In this document: positions 1 to 9,890 of the stretch, in pieces
Numbering within the stretch: the stretch's first letter is position 1
How the letters are laid out: every line of letters starts with the position of its first letter
NCBI GenBank assembly: GCA_019187195.1
Contig: JABAQT010000013.1
Span: forward strand, 48,522 to 112,521
Source of the DNA: Bryobacteraceae bacterium
Lineage (GTDB): Bacteria > Acidobacteriota > Terriglobia > Bryobacterales > Bryobacteraceae
Reading direction: 5' to 3'
DNA length: 64,000 nucleotides
Notes under the pieces: model-generated
Databases searched by the model: none
Told to the model about the DNA's origin: nothing
Seen by the model: the letters and a program-made list of their open reading frames with translations, nothing else
Made by a program: the position numbers and the translations under genes

Positions 1-1055
1 AGGCGAACAGTACGGCCCATGGGCTGTTCAAGCGATTTGAGGATGCGCATGACTTCGAGGGCAACGGCGCACCCGGCGGCGTTGTCCGTGGCTCCGGTTC
101 CACCCTGCCAGGAGTCAAGGTGCGCGCCGATCATGACAAGTTGCCCCTCCTTCCGGGCGCCGGGGATCTCAGCGATGACGTTCGAGGAATCCTGGTTTTC
201 TTCGATCACGCGGGCTTCGATATCGAGTTCGATGCGTACGGGGATCTTCTTTTCCACAAGCCTGAAAATGCGGTTATAGTGTTCGGGGGTGAGCGCAATC
301 ATGGGCGGAGGAACAGGGACTTTGAGATCGTTCGATCCGCCTCTGGAGGCGAAGACGGTGCCTCCGTCGGCGGTCGCGCCATCGAAAACCACCGCGCGGA
401 CGCCTTCATCCTTGAAGAAGGAAATGCGCTTATTGCGGAAGGCGCGGAGTTCTTCGGGGCTGCCAAAATCTCCCGGAGTCCTAGGTGTAACAGGTCCCGG
501 TTCGGGAGCCTGTTCGAGTTTCAGCAGGTCCGTATTGCTGTAGCGTCTTGCCAATGGGCTTGTAAGCATCGGGGTCGCCCGGACGGGATCCACCATCACG
601 ATCCTGCCTCTAAGTTTCCCCTTGAATTTTTCGAGATCCTTGGGCGTCTGGATGACAGCGATAAAGGGCTGTCCGGTAAGCGGCCCGTTCGTGCCGGAGG
701 ACCAGGCGAGAGGGAAGCCGATGAGCGGAGAATAAGCAGGCTCGAGCATGTGAGCGGAGAATTTTGTGTATTCCCAGCCGCGTCCGAAAGGCCCCCACCG
801 CTCCAGATGAGGATTCGACAACCCGTATTCCCGAGCCTTGCCGAGGATCCACCGGGCGGCTCTCCGGTAGCCCTCCGATCCGGTCAGGCGCGGACCGTTG
901 ACGTCGGTGAGATAGAACATGTGGTCCATCACCCGGGAGTGCTCAAGAGCTTCCGCGCGAATACGATGAACGACGGACAAGTCCACCTTTTCCTCCGCCG
1001 CGAGCAAGGGGGCGAGAACGAACGTAAGCACGAAGAGACCGCACCGGTAACGCAT
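1..1055 (-). CDS. Exported M28-family zinc peptidase, C-terminus beyond the left edge
   Basis: The minus-strand frame is open from an ATG at 1055 to the window edge, about 351 residues. Residues 1-20 form a Sec-type signal peptide (basic start, hydrophobic core, LLAA end). Residues around 130-260 look like a protease-associated (PA) insert. The M28 metal-site motifs follow: H312 and D314 in GAHLDSW and D324 in GATDNAAG, where His and Asp bind zinc. The remaining ligands (Glu-Glu, Asp, His) would lie off the edge, so activity cannot be judged. M28 enzymes are exopeptidases that act outside the cytoplasm. The gene is divergent from the ThuA-like gene at 1102, with a 46-base gap. Confidence 0.85.
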   Translation of the reverse strand, partial: MRYRCGLFVLTFVLAPLLAAEEKVDLSVVHRIRAEALEHSRVMDHMFYLTDVNGPRLTGSEGYRRAARWILGKAREYGLSNPHLERWGPFGRGWEYTKFSAHMLEPAYSPLIGFPLAWSSGTNGPLTGQPFIAVIQTPKDLEKFKGKLRGRIVMVDPVRATPMLTSPLARRYSNTDLLKLEQAPEPGPVTPRTPGDFGSPEELRAFRNKRISFFKDEGVRAVVFDGATADGGTVFASRGGSNDLKVPVPPPMIALTPEHYNRIFRLVEKKIPVRIELDIEARVIEENQDSSNVIAEIPGARKEGQLVMIGAHLDSWQGGTGATDNAAGCAVALEVMRILKSLEQPMGRTVR

Positions 1056-1101
1056 TTCATCGCCAGAATAGCACCGCGCCGCATTCTGTTATTCTTCAGC
1101 C

Positions 1102-2052
1102 ATGACGGCGAAGATCATTTTTCCGCTCGCCGCCGGCGCCGTGATGGGGATGTGGACCCTACCCGCCCGCGCGGCCGGCCCGGTGAAAGTGATGCTGCTC
1201 GACGGTGAGAGCGGCGGGTCATACCATAAGTGGCGGCTCACAACCATGGCCCTGAGGAAAGGACTCGAAGAGACCGGCCTGTTTCAGGTGGACGTCGTAA
1301 CCGCCCCGCCCTCTACGCGGGGATTCGGAGATTTTCATCCGCAATTCGAAAATTACCAGGTGATCGTTTCGAATTATGACGCTCCCGATTGGCCGCCGGA
1401 ACTGAAAGCCGGCTTCGAGCGCTTCGTGAAGAACGGCGGCGGGCTGGTAACGGTTCATGCCGCGGACAACGCCTTCCCCGGCTGGCGGGAGTACAACCGG
1501 ATGATCGGCGTGGGAGGATGGCGCGGCCGGAACCAGGCCGCCGGCCCGCACTGGTTCTTTCAAGGCGGAAGACTGGTCTCGGATGCGTCTCCGGGCAGCG
1601 CCGGCGGTCACGGCTCCCGCGTTCCCTTCCCCGTCGTGGCGCGAGGCGCCGGACATCCCATCCTTCGCGGTCTGCCCAGCGTGTGGATGCACCAGGGCGA
1701 TGAACTGTACAACTCGCTGCGAGGGCCGGGCGAGCACATGACGGTGCTGGCGACAGCGTTCTCTGATCCGGCGAACAAGGGAACCGGAAAAGACGAGCCG
1801 GTGCTGATGGTGCTCACCTACGGCCGGGGACGTATCTTCCACACCACGCTGGGCCACGATATCAACGCGTTGAGCTGCGTGGGTTTTCTGGTCACATTTC
1901 AGAGAGGGACCGAATGGGCGGCGACAGGAAAGGTGACCCAGCAGGTTCCCCTGAACTTTCCAACGGCGAATTCGGTGAGCTACCGTACCGATATCGCCTC
2001 CATTGATCCGAATTACAAGCGTGGGCTCAACGGTTTGGACGCGGATCACTAG
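1102..2052 (+). CDS. Exported ThuA-like (type I glutamine amidotransferase-fold) protein
   Basis: A 316-residue protein with a signal peptide (residues 1-25, ending ARAA) and a ThuA domain over most of its length. Recognisable ThuA landmarks are the start VKVMLLDGESGG, the FVKNGGGLVTVHAADNAF segment near 110, a GRNQAAGPHWF stretch, the HPILRGLP segment and GRGRIFHTTLGHD near 245. ThuA proteins are common in Acidobacteria and Planctomycetes next to sugar-catabolism genes; their exact reaction is not settled. It is followed after 37 bases by the propeller-PHP gene, so the two may be cotranscribed. The family call is firm; the substrate is unknown. Confidence 0.85.
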   Translation: MTAKIIFPLAAGAVMGMWTLPARAAGPVKVMLLDGESGGSYHKWRLTTMALRKGLEETGLFQVDVVTAPPSTRGFGDFHPQFENYQVIVSNYDAPDWPPELKAGFERFVKNGGGLVTVHAADNAFPGWREYNRMIGVGGWRGRNQAAGPHWFFQGGRLVSDASPGSAGGHGSRVPFPVVARGAGHPILRGLPSVWMHQGDELYNSLRGPGEHMTVLATAFSDPANKGTGKDEPVLMVLTYGRGRIFHTTLGHDINALSCVGFLVTFQRGTEWAATGKVTQQVPLNFPTANSVSYRTDIASIDPNYKRGLNGLDADH

Positions 2053-2089
2053 GGCAGCGCCGATGGGGAATAATATCTGAGGGGAAAAC

Positions 2090-4933
2090 GTGGCGGCGAA
2101 GACCTGGAAAATGACCTGGCTGTGGGCGGGCTTGGCGGCGGTGCTGCTGGTTCCCGCCTATCTGAGAACGGCGCAGACAACACCCGTCCCGATTGGCGAC
2201 TCGAGAGAAGAAGCGAACGCGGTCCTGCGGATCATGTTTGGCGTGGGGCGGCACCACCCCAAGACCTGGGACGGAGAGATTACCCTCGACCGGGGCACTG
2301 TTCGACGGTTGCGGGGAGTCTTTTTCGAACATCAGGACGCCATACTCGGGGACAGCAGGTGGAAACTGACCAGCCGCGCGACGAACTACATGGACTCCAC
2401 GTCTCCCCGCGGGTATGATCCAGTGCACACCAAGCCATGGGAGTTGATTCCGAACGGCATCGTGGCTGTGCTGGACGCGCCGGCCAATGCCCGCGTAAGC
2501 GTGAAGACGGCATCGGGAAATTTCGCATTTTCGCTCGACCGGGTATCCATGGGTAAGCCGTCGGAGTTCCTCGACGGCGACGTGACGATCGAGCGGATTC
2601 CACCCACGGTAGCGCTGACCCGGCAGCCCGGCGAGAACGACTATCCCTCACTCGCGGTCGATTCACGAGGCGATTTGTGGGCAGGCTGGATCTCCTATGC
2701 CGATCGCAAGGACGCTGTCTGGGTGGCGCGCCGCACCGCGTCCGGCTGGGAGCCTCCAACGATGTTGAGCGGCGATCTGACCGATAACTTTCGCACGGCG
2801 CTGGTCGAGGATGGCCAAAAGCGGATGTGGCTTATCTGGTCGGCGAAGGGCGGCGAGGTGTGGGGCTTGTACGGGCGCTATTTTTCAGACGGGAAATGGT
2901 CCCCGGCCATGCGCATTACGGGAGACGAGGGTCCGAACCTCTATCATGCGGCGGTGCGGGACTCGAAAGGTAGACTGCACGTGGTATGGCAGGGGTTTCG
3001 CCGGCGCCGTTCACAAATCCTGATGAAGACATGGGACGGACAGGCGTGGCCGGCGGAGACGCGCGTAAGCACCGGCGAGAGCGATTACTGGGTCCCGTCC
3101 GCTGCGGCGGATTCCGCCGGCAATGTGTGGATCGGCTGGGACGGATATGAGAGCGGAAATTTTGATGTGCACGTGCGGCGGCTGGGCGCGGACGGGCGTC
3201 TCGGTGAAGAGCGCCGCGTGACCCGCTCCGCCGGCTATGACGCGAACGTGTCCCTGGCCTGCGACAAGACCAACCGCCTGTGGATCTCCTGGGATACGGC
3301 GGAAGCGAATTGGGGCAAGGATTGGACCAGCCAGCACTTCCGGCCGCGCGGCGGAAACGGGCTGTACCGCACACGCGCCGTGCGCCTGGCGGTGATCGAA
3401 GACGGACGGCTTCTGCAGCCGCCGGACATCATGAAAGCCATCCGGCCGGAGTATCACGACTACTTTCAGATGGCGCGCCTGCAGGTGGACGCGGCGGGGC
3501 GGGTCTGGGCCGTGGGCCGCTCGCTCACCCGCTTCCGGACGCGCGTGCAGAACAACTGGGGCGCTGGCGGCGCATGGGAAGTCCTGGTGACCTCACTCGA
3601 GGGGGACCATTGGACTCCAGCGGTGAAACTCGATGGGACGGAAGGACGCAACGACGTGCGCATCGCCGGCGCAATGGACGCGGCGGGGCGGTTGTGGTTC
3701 GCCTGGGCTGGCGATGGGAGGACATTCAGCCGGAACGCACCGTCCATAACGGAGGTCGCCTACACGAGAATCGAGCCGCCACCGTCCGCGCCCGAACCGC
3801 AACTGGAGGAGTTTCGCGAACCTGTGTTGACCGCCGGCCCGGTGCATCCGAACGAACCAGCGAACGTCGCCGCCATCCGCCAGTACCGTTACCGCGCAAA
3901 CGGGAAATCCTACCGCATTTTGCGCGGTGACCTGCACCGGCATACCGACATCTCCCCCGATGGAATTGGCGATGGCTCGCTGCTCGATTTCTACCGCTAT
4001 GCCTTCTCGGCCGGGCAGTATGACTACATGGTGGTCACGGATCACTCGTATGGCGGGACCGAGTACAACTGGTGGAGGACGGAGAAATCCGAGGACGTCT
4101 TCCTGGTGCAGGGGCGGTTCTGGCCGCTATTCGGCACCGAGCGCAGCCTGCCGTATCCGAACGGTCATCGTAATACGTTCTTCGCGCGGCGGGGAAATCG
4201 CGAGTTGCCGGCTTCGAAAGATGAGATGGCCGGAAAATTGAATACGGGTCCGATTCTGTATCCTTACCTGCGGGAGCGGGGAGGATTGACTTCCTCGCAC
4301 AGTTCGGCTTCCGATCAGGGAACGGACTGGCGGGATAACGACCCGCAACTTGAGCCGCTGGTAGAGATCTATCAGGGGCTCAATTCGTCCTATGAATATG
4401 AGAATGCGCCGCGGGCCGATACGCCCGAGCGGCGCTATTATCATCACGGCGATGGCTGGCGTCCGCTGGGATTTGTCTGGAACGCCTGGGCGAAAGGACT
4501 GAAACTGGGGGTGCAGGCAAGTTCTGACCATATTGCGACGCACGATTCCTACGCCTGTCTGCTGGTGGAAGGAGACGGTCCGCACAGCCGCGAGGATCTG
4601 TTGAACGCGATGCGCGCGCGGCATGCCTATGCGGCGACGGATAACATTATCGTCGACACGCGAGTGGGCGGTCACCTGATGGGTGATATCTTCTCGACGC
4701 GGGAGATTCCCGTACTCAAGGTGCGCGTCGAGGGCACCGGAGAGATCAGCCGCATCGAGGTGATCAAGAACAACACTTTCGTGCATACCGAACACCCGAG
4801 GGGTTCTTCGGCCGCCTTCGAATACCGGGATGTGGATGTGAAGCCCGGGGAGAGCTACTATTACGTGCGCGTCGAGCAGACCGGCGGGCAGTTGGCGTGG
4901 TCGAGCCCGATTTGGGTCCGGTACGGCAAGTAG
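2090..4933 (+). CDS. Exported beta-propeller protein with C-terminal PHP/DUF3604-like metallohydrolase domain
   Basis: 947 residues from a GTG at 2090 with a GAGGGG ribosome-binding site just upstream; an in-frame ATG at 2111 is an alternative. Residues 8-25 are a signal or anchor segment. Residues about 190-560 contain repeated blades of the type DxxGxxWxxW, as in sialidase/TolB-like propellers. The C-terminal third is PHP-like: H616, H618 and D620 in GDLHRHTD, then VTDHSYGG, SSHSSASDQG and ASSDHIATHDS, a set of His/Asp metal ligands typical of DUF3604/PHP phosphoesterase-fold proteins. A short Ig-like tail closes it. The substrate is not evident. It shares this propeller-plus-PHP plan with the genes at 13853 and 17162 but is only distantly similar to them. 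Confidence 0.75.
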   Translation: MAAKTWKMTWLWAGLAAVLLVPAYLRTAQTTPVPIGDSREEANAVLRIMFGVGRHHPKTWDGEITLDRGTVRRLRGVFFEHQDAILGDSRWKLTSRATNYMDSTSPRGYDPVHTKPWELIPNGIVAVLDAPANARVSVKTASGNFAFSLDRVSMGKPSEFLDGDVTIERIPPTVALTRQPGENDYPSLAVDSRGDLWAGWISYADRKDAVWVARRTASGWEPPTMLSGDLTDNFRTALVEDGQKRMWLIWSAKGGEVWGLYGRYFSDGKWSPAMRITGDEGPNLYHAAVRDSKGRLHVVWQGFRRRRSQILMKTWDGQAWPAETRVSTGESDYWVPSAAADSAGNVWIGWDGYESGNFDVHVRRLGADGRLGEERRVTRSAGYDANVSLACDKTNRLWISWDTAEANWGKDWTSQHFRPRGGNGLYRTRAVRLAVIEDGRLLQPPDIMKAIRPEYHDYFQMARLQVDAAGRVWAVGRSLTRFRTRVQNNWGAGGAWEVLVTSLEGDHWTPAVKLDGTEGRNDVRIAGAMDAAGRLWFAWAGDGRTFSRNAPSITEVAYTRIEPPPSAPEPQLEEFREPVLTAGPVHPNEPANVAAIRQYRYRANGKSYRILRGDLHRHTDISPDGIGDGSLLDFYRYAFSAGQYDYMVVTDHSYGGTEYNWWRTEKSEDVFLVQGRFWPLFGTERSLPYPNGHRNTFFARRGNRELPASKDEMAGKLNTGPILYPYLRERGGLTSSHSSASDQGTDWRDNDPQLEPLVEIYQGLNSSYEYENAPRADTPERRYYHHGDGWRPLGFVWNAWAKGLKLGVQASSDHIATHDSYACLLVEGDGPHSREDLLNAMRARHAYAATDNIIVDTRVGGHLMGDIFSTREIPVLKVRVEGTGEISRIEVIKNNTFVHTEHPRGSSAAFEYRDVDVKPGESYYYVRVEQTGGQLAWSSPIWVRYGK

Positions 4934-4957
4934 CGCTCGCCGGCGGTAAACCGGGCT

Positions 4958-6259
4958 TCAACTCTTGCGAAGGAAATGCGCGACGGAGGCGAGCAGTTCG
5001 TCCGAGGGGATGGGTTTCACCAGGTACCCTTGCATGCCTGCCTCCTGCGCCAGAACCCGATGCTCCTCGGCCGAATTGGCGGTCAGGGCAATGACAGGGA
5101 TGTTCTCATACCCCGGAATGGTTCGCAGCTTGAGCGTGGTATCGATGCCGTTCATTCCGGGCATTTGCAGGTCCATCAGGATGAGGTCGTAAGTACGGCG
5201 GCTCGCCGCGCGAATCGCATCCTGTCCCGAGGTGGAACACTCCACCAGATACTTTCCCCTCCGCAGCACGTGGCTGAAGATGCGTTGCGCCACTTCATTG
5301 TCTTCCACCAGAAGGATGCGCGCGGCGGCACTATCCACGGTCTCGGCCGCATGTTCGCCCGGCATGTGGAGTTCGGAGAGTTGAAAAGGCAAGTCAACGA
5401 AGAATGACGACCCCTGCCCCACCGTGCTTTCCGCACGAATGGATCCGTGCATCAGCGTCGTCAGCTTTTCGACCAGCGCCAGTCCCAGTCCAAGCCCGGC
5501 ATAGCTGCGCGAGAGACCGCTATCCAATTGGCGGAAGGAATCGAAGATATGCGCCAGTTGATCGGCGGCGATCCCGATGCCGGTATCCCGCACGCGGAAC
5601 TGCAGCGTCATCTTTTTGTTGGCCGCGGGCCCCTGGCCGTTGTCGGCCACAGGCCCGGGGCTCACTCTCACCTCCACCTCGCCCTGTGGTGTGAACTTGA
5701 TGCCGTTCGAGATCAGATGAGAGAGCACCTGACGCACCCGCAGCGCGTCTCCCACGACGATTTTCGGCACGCCCGCGTCGATTACCGTAGTCAGGCGGAC
5801 TCCTTTGGCATCGGCTTTGAACTGGTGCTCGGCCAAAGCGGTCCCGATCGTCTCGGCAACGTGAAATTCCGCATCTTCCAGCCGGACTCTACCGGAACTG
5901 AGGGCGGAATACTCCAACGTGGCGTTGAGCACCTCGAACAGCGTCTCGGCACACGAGCGTGCCGCGGAAACGTATTCCCGCTGCTCGTCATCAAGTCTTG
6001 TCTCCAGCAGGAGATCCGTCATTCCCATGATCCCGCTGAGCGGGGTGCGTATCTCGTGGTTGAGGACAGCCAGAAACCTGACTTTCAGATTAGTCAGATC
6101 CTCCATGGGGTTGGCAAAATCAGCAACTTCCGCTGCTTGCTGATTCAATTCGTTGGTCTTGTTTGATGCGCCGTTCGCACTCTGAGTAACCACCACTTCA
6201 GAGTTGGTGCCTGAGTCCGTTCGGAGTCCCGTCGAAAGCGCATCGGTCCAGTAACTCAT
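4958..6259 (-). CDS. Cytoplasmic hybrid histidine kinase with C-terminal receiver domain
   Basis: 433 residues. A short N-terminal region (1-60) has no membrane segment and no recognisable sensor domain. HisKA follows with the H-box [10 protein letters not shown] (phospho-acceptor H68), then HATPase_c with the G1 box DTGIGI and G2 region [12 protein letters not shown], then a receiver domain with VEDNE acidic pocket, phospho-acceptor D363 in LMDLQMPG and conserved Lys in VKPIP. All catalytic landmarks are intact. Phosphate would pass from H68 to D363 and probably on to an unlinked phosphotransfer protein, since no response regulator with an output domain is nearby. It converges with the propeller-PHP gene; trpD lies upstream on the same strand, 37 bases away. 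Confidence 0.92.
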   Translation of the reverse strand: MSYWTDALSTGLRTDSGTNSEVVVTQSANGASNKTNELNQQAAEVADFANPMEDLTNLKVRFLAVLNHEIRTPLSGIMGMTDLLLETRLDDEQREYVSAARSCAETLFEVLNATLEYSALSSGRVRLEDAEFHVAETIGTALAEHQFKADAKGVRLTTVIDAGVPKIVVGDALRVRQVLSHLISNGIKFTPQGEVEVRVSPGPVADNGQGPAANKKMTLQFRVRDTGIGIAADQLAHIFDSFRQLDSGLSRSYAGLGLGLALVEKLTTLMHGSIRAESTVGQGSSFFVDLPFQLSELHMPGEHAAETVDSAAARILLVEDNEVAQRIFSHVLRRGKYLVECSTSGQDAIRAASRRTYDLILMDLQMPGMNGIDTTLKLRTIPGYENIPVIALTANSAEEHRVLAQEAGMQGYLVKPIPSDELLASVAHFLRKS

Positions 6260-6296
6260 CTGCTACTTCATTCATCGGCTGTGGAGAATGAGAAGT

Positions 6297-7340
6297 TTAG
6301 GAAGTTCTTGGACCGCTCGTCGAGGACAGCGGCATCGACATCCGCGACAATGCCTCGAAAGCCGCCCCCTCGTCAATGGACTTCGCGGCCCGCTCCACCG
6401 CCTCGCCAAGACTCGCTACCGCTCCCGCCACCAGCAAGGCAGCCGCCGCGTTCACCACCACGATGTCCCGTCGCGGGCCGCGGGTGCCGTGCAGCACGCT
6501 GCGCGCTATCGCCGCATTCGCCGCACGGTCCCCTCCCCCAATCTCGGCTGATTGCGCGCGGGGCACCCCGAAATCCTCCGGGGTGACGGTAATCCGCCGG
6601 ACTATCGAGCCGCGCACCTCGAATACATGGGTCAGCGTTGTCGTCGTGATCTCATCGAGACCGTCCGCTCCATGCACCACCCATGCATGATCGATCCCCA
6701 AACCCGCCAGCGCCTCAGCCATCAACTCCGCCGACCGGACCGACGGGGCCCCGATCAACTGCGCCGTGGCCCCGGCCGGGTTGCACAATGGCCCCAACAG
6801 ATTGAACGCCGTGCGCATCCGCAACTCCCCCCGTACGGGTTGCGCGTATTTCATCGCCGGATGGAGGGCCGGGGCGAACAGAAAACCGATGCCCGCCTCG
6901 CGAATGGAGCGGGCCGTCTCATCGAGAGGAACTTCGACGGGTACGCCAAGTTCCTCGAGCAGATCCGCGCTCCCGCACTGGCTCGAGAGCGAGCGGTTCC
7001 CGTGCTTGGCCACCCGCACCCCCGCTCCCGCCACCACGAAAGCCGCAATCGTCGAGATGTTGAACGTTCCCCCGCCATCTCCTCCCGTGCCGCAGGTATC
7101 AATGAGGGTTTCCCCGTCAAGCCCCACCTCGACTTTCTTTCCCTTTTCCCGCATCGCGCGCGCGAATCCCAGGATCTCGGAGCCGGTTTCTCCCTTCATC
7201 CGCAGGGCGGTGAGGAAAGCGGCAATCTGCGCGTGCGTGCTCTCGCCGGAAAGAATGGACAACATGGCCTCGCGGGCCTCTTCCACGCCAAGATCCTCGC
7301 GCGCGACAACTCGATGAAGGAAGGGGACAAGCGGCATCAT
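6297..7340 (-). CDS. trpD: Anthranilate phosphoribosyltransferase
   Basis: 347 residues, the usual length. The enzyme joins anthranilate and PRPP to give phosphoribosylanthranilate, the second step of the tryptophan branch. The family signatures are all present: DTCGTGGDGGGTFNIST (PRPP/metal loop), KHGNRSLSSQCGSADLLEELG (anthranilate side), and the LLGPLCNPAG region near 180. No other trp gene is in the window, so it is detached from the pathway operon. It is divergent from sucC with about 49 bases between starts. The first codons are ATGATG, so the start is uncertain by one codon. Confidence 0.96.
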   Translation of the reverse strand: MMPLVPFLHRVVAREDLGVEEAREAMLSILSGESTHAQIAAFLTALRMKGETGSEILGFARAMREKGKKVEVGLDGETLIDTCGTGGDGGGTFNISTIAAFVVAGAGVRVAKHGNRSLSSQCGSADLLEELGVPVEVPLDETARSIREAGIGFLFAPALHPAMKYAQPVRGELRMRTAFNLLGPLCNPAGATAQLIGAPSVRSAELMAEALAGLGIDHAWVVHGADGLDEITTTTLTHVFEVRGSIVRRITVTPEDFGVPRAQSAEIGGGDRAANAAIARSVLHGTRGPRRDIVVVNAAAALLVAGAVASLGEAVERAAKSIDEGAAFEALSRMSMPLSSTSGPRTS

Positions 7341-7389
7341 GTTATAGTGGTGAGTTCGACCTTCGAAATACTAACACAGGCTCAACCCG

Positions 7390-8547
7390 ATGAAAATTCA
7401 TGAATATCAGGCCAAGGCGCTCTTGGCGCAGTACGGAGTCCCTGTGCCGCGAGGCAAGGCCGTCTTCTCGGTCGAGGAAGCCGGAGCAGCCGCCAGGGAA
7501 CTGGGCGGCAGCGTGGTGGTGAAAGCCCAGATCCACGCGGGCGGCCGGGGAAAAGGCGGGGGCGTAAAGATCGCCCGGGATGCCGCCGAGGCAACAGAGA
7601 TCGCCGGCAGGATTCTCGGGATGACGCTGGTGACCCACCAGACGGGGCCGGAAGGCCGCCTGGTGAAACGGTTGCTCATCGAGGAAACCCTTCCCATCGA
7701 GCGCGAGTTGTACCTCGGGATGCTGCTCGACCGCGCAACGGGCCGCAACGTATTCATGGCTTCCGCCGCCGGCGGCATGGATATCGAGGAGGTAGCGGCC
7801 AAGACGCCCGAAATGATCCTCAAGGAATGGATCGAGCCCGGAGCGGGTCTGATGGGCTTCCAGGCGCGAAAACTGGCCTTCGGCATGGGTCTCGAGGGAG
7901 GCGCCGTCAATGCCGCCGTGTCCGCCATGCAGGCTCTTGTCCGCGCCTACGAAGGCCTTGACGCCACCCTTGCCGAGATCAACCCCTTCATCCTCACCAG
8001 GGACGGCCGCGCGGTGGCGCTCGATGCCAAGTTCAACCTCGATGACAATGCTCTCTACCGTCACAAGAACCTGATGGAATTGCGCGACCTCAACGAGGAA
8101 GATCCGCTCGAAGTGGAAGCCTCTAAATACAGCTTGAACTACATCAAGCTCGATGGCAACATCGCCTGCATGGTGAACGGAGCCGGGCTCGCCATGGCCA
8201 CCATGGACATTATCAAGTACGCCGGGGGAAGCCCCGCCAATTTTCTTGATGTCGGCGGCGGGGCAAGCGCCGAACAGATAAAGAACGCCTTCCGCATCCT
8301 GCTGGCTGATTCTTCAGTGAAGGCTGTTCTTATCAACATCTTCGGCGGCATTCTGCGCTGCGACACGCTGGCCGCTGGCGTCGTTTCCGCCGCCCGGGAT
8401 CTGAGCATCGCCGCCCCCATTGTCATCCGCATGGAGGGCACCAATGTCGAGGCGGGACGCCGGATTCTCGCGGAATCCGGATTCAATTTCACGGTCGCCG
8501 ACGGGATGAAAGACGCGGCGGAGAAAGTGGTGAGGTTGGCTCGATGA
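7390..8547 (+). CDS. sucC: Succinate-CoA ligase (ADP-forming), beta subunit
   Basis: 385 residues, normal for SucC. It begins with [12 protein letters not shown], the standard opening of the ATP-grasp domain, contains the [16 protein letters not shown] nucleotide-binding loop (about residues 43-60), the NPFILT segment, and the C-terminal CoA-ligase domain with [20 protein letters not shown] and [11 protein letters not shown]. With SucD it interconverts succinyl-CoA and succinate in the TCA cycle with substrate-level ATP formation. It overlaps sucD by 4 bases (ATGA), which indicates translational coupling. It starts a run sucC-sucD-ndk-patatin-small ORF. Confidence 0.98.
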   Translation: MKIHEYQAKALLAQYGVPVPRGKAVFSVEEAGAAARELGGSVVVKAQIHAGGRGKGGGVKIARDAAEATEIAGRILGMTLVTHQTGPEGRLVKRLLIEETLPIERELYLGMLLDRATGRNVFMASAAGGMDIEEVAAKTPEMILKEWIEPGAGLMGFQARKLAFGMGLEGGAVNAAVSAMQALVRAYEGLDATLAEINPFILTRDGRAVALDAKFNLDDNALYRHKNLMELRDLNEEDPLEVEASKYSLNYIKLDGNIACMVNGAGLAMATMDIIKYAGGSPANFLDVGGGASAEQIKNAFRILLADSSVKAVLINIFGGILRCDTLAAGVVSAARDLSIAAPIVIRMEGTNVEAGRRILAESGFNFTVADGMKDAAEKVVRLAR

Positions 8548-9416
8548 GTGTTCTGGTCAATGAGAAGACGCGCCTGTTGGTGCAGGGTTTTACCGGCAGG
8601 GAGGGAACTTTCCACGCCTCGCAGTGTATCGCCTATGGAACCAACGTCGTGGGCGGGGTCACGCCCGGCAAGGGCGGCACCACCCACCTCGATCGCCCGG
8701 TCTTCAACACCGTGGCCCAGGCCGTGAAGGAGACGGGAGCCGACGCGAGCGTCATCTTCGTGCCTCCCGCCTTCGCCGCCGAAGCCATCATGGAAGCCGC
8801 CGACGCCGGGTTGCCCCTCGTGGTCTGCATCACCGAAGGCATTCCCACCCTCGATATGGTTCGCGCCTGGCGCTTCCTCGAAGGGCGCAACACTCGCCTC
8901 ATCGGACCAAACTGCCCCGGCATCATCACTCCCGGAGCCTGCAAGATCGGCATCATGCCGGGACACATTCACCTGCCCGGCAAGGTCGGTGTAGTCTCAC
9001 GCTCCGGCACCCTCACTTATGAAGCGGTGGGCCAGTTGACGAAACTCGGTCTTGGCCAGTCCACGTGCATCGGCATCGGCGGCGATCCCATCATCGGCAC
9101 CACGCACACTGACGCCGTCCGCCTCTTCAACGAAGACCCCGGCACCGAGGCTATCGTCCTCATCGGCGAAATCGGGGGAGACGCCGAGGAAAAGGCAGCC
9201 GCCTACATCAAGGATCATGTCCGGAAGCCCGTTGTCGGCTTTATCGCCGGACAGACCGCTCCTCCCGGACGCCGCATGGGCCACGCGGGAGCCATCATCT
9301 CCGGCGGTTCCGGCAAGGCCTCCGGTAAGATGCAGGCCATGGAAGCCGCCGGCATCGCTGTCTGCCAGTCGCCCGCCGAAATCGGCGAAAAGGTGATGCG
9401 GAGTCTCGGCCGCTGA
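8544..9416 (+). CDS. sucD: Succinate-CoA ligase (ADP-forming), alpha subunit
   Basis: 290 residues, normal length. N-terminal CoA-binding Rossmann domain ([24 protein letters not shown]), then the ligase domain with [24 protein letters not shown] and the phosphohistidine site at H247 in [10 protein letters not shown]. It forms the heterodimer with the upstream SucC. The start overlaps the sucC stop, ATGA, as expected for an equimolar complex. The ndk gene follows 7 bases downstream. Confidence 0.98.
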   Translation: MSVLVNEKTRLLVQGFTGREGTFHASQCIAYGTNVVGGVTPGKGGTTHLDRPVFNTVAQAVKETGADASVIFVPPAFAAEAIMEAADAGLPLVVCITEGIPTLDMVRAWRFLEGRNTRLIGPNCPGIITPGACKIGIMPGHIHLPGKVGVVSRSGTLTYEAVGQLTKLGLGQSTCIGIGGDPIIGTTHTDAVRLFNEDPGTEAIVLIGEIGGDAEEKAAAYIKDHVRKPVVGFIAGQTAPPGRRMGHAGAIISGGSGKASGKMQAMEAAGIAVCQSPAEIGEKVMRSLGR

Positions 9417-9423
9417 ATTTCTT

Positions 9424-9846
9424 ATGAGTCAATTGGAACGTACATTTGCGATTATCAAACCGGACGCGGTCGCGGCCGGCAACGCGGGCGCCATTCTTGC
9501 CACCATCGAAAAGTCCGGCTTCGCCATCCGCGCCATGCGCAGGGAAACCCTCAGTAAAGCCCAGGCCGAAGGCTTCTACGCGGTTCATAAGGAGAGATCT
9601 TTCTTTAACGATCTCATCCGGTTCATGACCGAAGGACCGGTGGTTCTGCTGGCTCTCGAAGCCCAGGGAGCCATCCAGAAGTGGCGTGTACTAATGGGAC
9701 CCACCGACCCCGCGAAAGCCCCCGACGGAACCATCCGCAAGATGTTCGGCACCAACATAGAGCGCAACGCGGTTCACGGCTCCGATGGACCCGATACCGC
9801 CGCCTTCGAACTCGGCTATTTCTTCCGCGGCTACGAACTCCGCTGA
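9424..9846 (+). CDS. ndk: Nucleoside diphosphate kinase
   Basis: 140 residues, standard. The protein opens with RTFAIIKPDAV, contains the AxxGPV-type segment FMTEGPVVLLALE, and carries the catalytic histidine H118 in NAVHGSD, which passes the gamma phosphate between nucleoside triphosphates and diphosphates. Being directly behind sucCD makes sense because succinate-CoA ligase yields a nucleoside triphosphate. There is no good Shine-Dalgarno sequence upstream of the ATG; coupling to sucD, whose stop is 7 bases away, may supply the ribosomes. Confidence 0.98.
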   Translation: MSQLERTFAIIKPDAVAAGNAGAILATIEKSGFAIRAMRRETLSKAQAEGFYAVHKERSFFNDLIRFMTEGPVVLLALEAQGAIQKWRVLMGPTDPAKAPDGTIRKMFGTNIERNAVHGSDGPDTAAFELGYFFRGYELR

Positions 9847-9890
9847 CAACGTCCGGTCCGGACGCAGGCCGGTAAAATGAAGCAATCGGC

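Noticed and set aside
120..1208. A 362-codon plus-strand open frame across the M28 peptidase gene
   Set aside because: It lies antisense to a protein with signal peptide and M28 metal motifs, has no recognisable domain, and runs into the start of the ThuA-like gene.
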